Assembly (NCBI GenBank): GCA_010909725.1
Contig: JAACMV010000008.1
Coordinates: forward strand, 496,001 to 560,000
Source: Picochlorum sp. 'celeri'
Lineage: Eukaryota > Chlorophyta > Trebouxiophyceae
DNA length: 64,000 bases
Reading direction: 5' to 3'
The notes below the pieces were generated by a model, which worked only from the letters and a program-made list of their open reading frames with translations, made no database searches and was not told where the DNA came from. Made by a program: the position numbers and the translations under genes. Each line of letters begins with the position of its first letter. Within the stretch, counting starts at the first letter, position 1. This document shows positions 60,562 to 64,000 of this stretch, piece after piece.

Positions 60562-61683
60562 TCAGTCCATTGAGACGCCAAATTTCATAAACATTTCCCG
60601 CCTATCCGATGCATGATATCCTGCAAGGAATGCTCTGCCAAGTCTGCCGACATCATGGCCCTCTTCTGCATTCTCACGCTGCTGTGGTTCCTCATGCTCA
60701 TCTATCATATCCCTAAAACAGCATCCCGTTACTCTACATACTAGCATTTCATCCCCCACGCACCGATCCCGCTCCTCGCACATGTCCCCACACGCATGCA
60801 TGGTCCCACAATGACGACAGATCCAGTGATGCCCAGTCAACCGCACGTATTCACACGAACAACAACCACCCGTCTCATCCAAGCTACGAAATTCTTCTAT
60901 TCCATGATACTTTTTGAATTTGAGCACTTGATCTTTCAAACTTCCTGGCACACACATTGTATTGGTCGCCATGCATAAGGTTGCATCTGCACTCTCATCC
61001 GTCAATGACTGCTCCCTGCATGCAAGGGTCATTTGAGAGTACAGTTGCGCATCTTCTTGAACCACGCCCATCACATTCTTTATTTCCTCTGCATCCCGTT
61101 CCATATACAATTGCTTCCAGTCCTCTTTCTTGATCACTTCTTCACCCTCTTGGAGGCCATATGGCCATCGGGTGTAGTACAAGGCCTTCCACAGTGATGC
61201 AGATGATGCCAGCGATCGACACAAACGACACGTCTGCGCAAGATGACAGAGCGCGTTTGGTGATAATCGCGCTACTATTCTTTCCAAACAATCAACAGGT
61301 AAATTGGTCAAGCACTGCTCAGAACACCCTGGCGCTCCATGATACCCAGCCTCCTCTTCTGCAGTCGATGATGTGTGCTTCTGTGCCTTTGTCTTCTCAC
61401 CTGTCGCTTGCTTTTTCTGAACCACAAGTGGACGTTTCAAAGACCGTCGCCGCCGTCCCTTCTGCTCTTCTATGCCTGTATTGCTGATTGTTGCATCCCC
61501 TCCACCTCGCCTGCTAGAATGCTCCTCATCCATCAATGCCTCAAGCAGGGCCTCTTCCATTCCATCATCAACATCCCTACAACCCTTACTACTTGTATTC
61601 TTCTCTTCTGGACCTCCTCGCCCATCACCTGAGCCACACGCGGCCCCCCCTCCCCTCACAGTATGAGGTGAGACCACATCCAT
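60562..61683 (-). CDS. F-box protein with C-terminal Cys-rich domain (SKIP31-like)
   Basis: 373 residues, single exon, ATG at 61681-61683. A low-complexity Gly/Glu/Arg/Lys N-terminus precedes an F-box (LTNLPVDCLERIVARLSPNALCHLAQTCRLCRSLASSASLWKALY) at about residues 125-170. The C-terminal region is rich in Cys and His (CCSCEYVRLTGHHWICRHCGTMHACGDMCEERDRCV...LVCRVTGCCF). Its layout resembles the C-terminus of Arabidopsis SKIP31, suggesting zinc binding. As part of an SCF complex it would select substrates for ubiquitination. The substrate is not known. Confidence 0.75.
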   Translation of the reverse strand: MDVVSPHTVRGGGAACGSGDGRGGPEEKNTSSKGCRDVDDGMEEALLEALMDEEHSSRRGGGDATISNTGIEEQKGRRRRSLKRPLVVQKKQATGEKTKAQKHTSSTAEEEAGYHGAPGCSEQCLTNLPVDCLERIVARLSPNALCHLAQTCRLCRSLASSASLWKALYYTRWPYGLQEGEEVIKKEDWKQLYMERDAEEIKNVMGVVQEDAQLYSQMTLACREQSLTDESADATLCMATNTMCVPGSLKDQVLKFKKYHGIEEFRSLDETGGCCSCEYVRLTGHHWICRHCGTMHACGDMCEERDRCVGDEMLVCRVTGCCFRDMIDEHEEPQQRENAEEGHDVGRLGRAFLAGYHASDRREMFMKFGVSMD

Positions 61684-62562
61684 GGTTGTCTCCCCGTCTG
61701 CCTGGAAAATACAGCTACACGACCACGGCTGTGCTGCTATGCATACATGTCAATACACTCAGCAAATTGAAATTGAGTATATATTCAAGCCCGTGTGGAA
61801 TATAGAGTTTGTCTTCCACCTAGGTTGGATTGAAACATGTCCAAGGCTGCACGCACCACCCCATTCAGACAAAACATGGATCAGCCTGCACATTGACTCT
61901 CAGCCCCGTCAACGCATCCATTTCACAGGAAGGAGGTGTTAAGAAAGAAGGGCAATTGTAACGACCGGTCACGCACCTTGTCTGACCGTATATTTTAACC
62001 GACAGATCAACAGATCAATGCATCCCTCTCGATGACTCATTGACCATGAGATACGACATTTGACAGGACGTCTTTCGCAGAACACATGATCCGATCAGGT
62101 CGTGGCTTGCAAAGGAAGCCACTGCATCGCAATGATTCTGCTCCACGTGACTGCCAGATACCACGGTACTTTTGATATCAAGAAACGTGGCAGCTTCTGT
62201 AGTTTATATTAAAGCGAACAAACGTCCATGTGAAGTTAAAATTATAGTATTAATCAATTAAGGACGGTTCTGGACAAGTTTAGCCTCGCGTGGGTTGAGA
62301 ACAGAAACGACTGATACAGACGTGACAGAAACTGAAGGGCAGTCAAGGTTGGTTATCAACGCATTCACCGTCTACCATAGTGTTACTTTTATTTTATTTT
62401 TATATGGATTTTTCATGACATGGACGCATCCAAACGTTGAATAGGTTTGAATATTGACCTGGAGACAGATTGACTGTGCAGCGCGAACGCCTTCCTTGTG
62501 AAGAGCGACTACTCCTTGAAAGGAGTCAGAATCTGATTGTAATTGAGTTAAATATATGAGTC
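61684..62562. other. Long divergent intergenic region
   Basis: 880 bp, the longest gap between genes here. Open frames are short and without domains. No tRNA boxes or snRNA motifs were seen on either strand. It should carry the promoter and perhaps the long 5' leader of the Mei2-like gene. Confidence 0.4.
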
Positions 62563-64000
62563 ATGGTGAATATGGGGCATGGTATGTCTCCTCAAGGGGC
62601 TTCAGGCAAAGGACAGAAATTCTTTTCTGAAGATACTTCAGGGGACAAGGCGCTGCAAGACCAGCGGCGAAGTTCGACTCAGAGCTTTGATACACGGATT
62701 CAGGACGATATACTGCAATCGTTGAGCCAGCAGCAGCCACAACAGTCGCAGCAGCAACAGTTGTCGTCTAGTACACCGTGTTCGTCGTCACAGCAGCTTG
62801 GATATGATCATGTATTTTCCAAGTCTCAAAAGGAGTTTGGGGAGAGTGAGAATAGCTTTTTGAAAAATAATTTATACGAGGAAGAAATCTTTGCGTTTGA
62901 ATCTGGCAGTGTGCAGGGGTCTTCTCAGTATACACATGCAGGAGTGAGCTCTTCCTCCAGGTATGGTGGTGGGCTTGCTCCTCATGTGCCGAGCGGCAAG
63001 GACTTGGCGACATCACCTCCATCATCATCTCAGGATAGAGAGTCTAGGACGGTGTTGATCCAGGGGATTGATCCGAACACGCCTGATAACATCTTGAAGG
63101 AACAGTTTGAGTGTTTTGGGGATATTCAATCTATTTCATTGGAGACCAAGATGCAGGGGCATATGATGATAACATATCATGATATACGAGCTGCTCGATT
63201 GGCAATGCACTCGTCTGGGACTGTATGGAGAGGTAGACAATTGTCGTGCACCATGTTGGGTCAGGATGTGACAGTGCAGAGTTCATCACCCACCATGCTG
63301 TATCTCATTTCATTGGATGGAGGCAAATCCTTGGATGATGTATATTATCTCTTGTCGTCATATGGCGAGTTGAAGGATTTGAAACAGCATCCATATCAGC
63401 AGCATTGCTGTATGGCGGAATTTTATGACAGCAGACATGCTGCTGCTGCACTGAGCAGCCTCAAATCATCTCCAGATGTGACTGGAAGGCTGGTTGTGTT
63501 GGATGGGTCAAACAAGGACCTGTTTGGCAATGTAGAAGATTTTAACCAGCAGCAGCAATATGTCAATCGCTATCAACAGACATATTCGACGAGTGTGTCG
63601 GATATGACCAAGAATCTGTCAGAAATCTCATTGGATAGCAATCGTAGCCCTCATCAGTCCTCCCAAGGACTCTACCAAATGATGCCTCGTGGATTGGTAC
63701 AGTCCAATGATATGTTGAACAGAAGGACGAGTACGTATCCAAGTGCCGAGAAGATGTGGCAAGCCAATGCGATGGTTGACAGACACGGAGCAAGTCCACC
63801 GAGTACAAATGCACAGTGGCTTGCATCGAACGAAGTTCTAGCTGCCTTGCAAGCACAGCAAATGGCCAGTATGCAATCACATCATCTTCATCATCAAAAT
63901 CAGAGTTCCATGCAGAGTGTGTTGCAGGGTGCTTTTCTGTCAAATCCTGATATTGGGCGCTCGCAGTACGTTGGTGGCAGTCAATCCATGCAACAGCCTA
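62563..64000 (+). CDS. Mei2-like RNA-binding protein, 3' end outside the window
   Basis: The frame opens at the ATG at 62563, directly after an in-frame stop, and stays open to the window end (479 codons). A Ser/Gln-rich N-terminus with a CAG/CAA tract is followed by RRM1 at about residue 160 (SRTVLIQGIDPNTPDNILKEQFECFGDI; MITYHDIRAARLAMH) and RRM2 at about residue 245 (MLYLISLDGGKSLDDVYYLLSSYGELKDLKQHP; AEFYDSRHAAAAL). YxDIRAA and FYDxRxAAAAL are Mei2-family signatures. The diagnostic third RRM would lie downstream, beyond the edge. Plant Mei2-like proteins act in meiosis and development. The last 150 residues are Ser/Gln/Asn rich. Confidence 0.88.
   Translation, partial: MVNMGHGMSPQGASGKGQKFFSEDTSGDKALQDQRRSSTQSFDTRIQDDILQSLSQQQPQQSQQQQLSSSTPCSSSQQLGYDHVFSKSQKEFGESENSFLKNNLYEEEIFAFESGSVQGSSQYTHAGVSSSSRYGGGLAPHVPSGKDLATSPPSSSQDRESRTVLIQGIDPNTPDNILKEQFECFGDIQSISLETKMQGHMMITYHDIRAARLAMHSSGTVWRGRQLSCTMLGQDVTVQSSSPTMLYLISLDGGKSLDDVYYLLSSYGELKDLKQHPYQQHCCMAEFYDSRHAAAALSSLKSSPDVTGRLVVLDGSNKDLFGNVEDFNQQQQYVNRYQQTYSTSVSDMTKNLSEISLDSNRSPHQSSQGLYQMMPRGLVQSNDMLNRRTSTYPSAEKMWQANAMVDRHGASPPSTNAQWLASNEVLAALQAQQMASMQSHHLHHQNQSSMQSVLQGAFLSNPDIGRSQYVGGSQSMQQP

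Noticed and set aside
1..64000. CRISPR arrays, bacterial operons or prophage
   Set aside because: No spaced direct repeats or bacterial gene order; introns and eukaryotic families throughout.

Overview
The window is nuclear DNA of a gene-dense, intron-poor unicellular alga, most likely of the green lineage. Photosynthesis is shown by a PsbP gene and a nuclear gene for plastid ribosomal protein S13. Green-type signals are a calcium-dependent protein kinase, a Fused/TIO-type kinase with a long helical-repeat tail, a Mei2-like protein, a SKIP31-like F-box protein and a plant-type PRA1 protein. Cytochrome c heme lyase (system III) is present, as in chlorophyte algae and unlike land plants. About 35 protein genes lie on both strands with short spacers. 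Introns are few and mostly 34 to 130 nt, with GT-AG ends. The species cannot be fixed from the sequence.

The main result is two circularly permuted tRNA genes, both on the minus strand, in which the 3' half lies upstream of the 5' half. One reads as tRNA-Met(CAU) at 9532-9632 with a 24-nt spacer. The other reads as tRNA-Arg(UCG) at 41488-41689 with a 128-nt hairpin-rich spacer, and it sits antisense inside an intron of the BRE1 gene. In both, the T-run expected to stop RNA polymerase III follows the 5' half, and neither spacer contains a T-run of four or more.

Layout. 0-5 kb: two paralogous secreted SGV-repeat proteins, a membrane-anchored transferrin-like protein and a polysaccharide deacetylase. 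5-16 kb: a DAG-lipase-like enzyme, CDCA7-like protein, permuted tRNA-Met, a plant-type conserved protein, an acid-lipase-like hydrolase, a plastid protein and ERO1. 16-32 kb: MutY, CDPK, PDZ protein, heme lyase, PreP protease, UBA5, PRA1, a NUMOD3-like protein, a SAM-domain protein and a PLC-like phosphodiesterase. 32-36 kb: TFIIA large subunit, an ANTH clathrin adaptor and an SR splicing factor. 36-40.4 kb: an SDR, PsbP and a leucine-rich-repeat gene, all with broken frames. 40.5-47.5 kb: BRE1 and Fused/TIO kinase. 48-53 kb: a small unknown gene, a frame-broken MAD2, a 25-N gap, a second copy of a 2.45-kb segment and a 147-bp perfect inverted repeat. 53-64 kb: plastid S13, a tepsin/MTV1-like ENTH adaptor, TRM6, a MATE transporter, an F-box protein and a truncated Mei2-like gene.

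Sequence quality is uneven. MAD2, PsbP, the SDR, the LRR gene and one ANTH copy carry single-base frame breaks, many of them at homopolymers, and the MAD2 breaks lie next to the assembly gap. Most are probably base-calling errors rather than true pseudogenes. Functional calls come from reading motifs by eye; no database search was possible.
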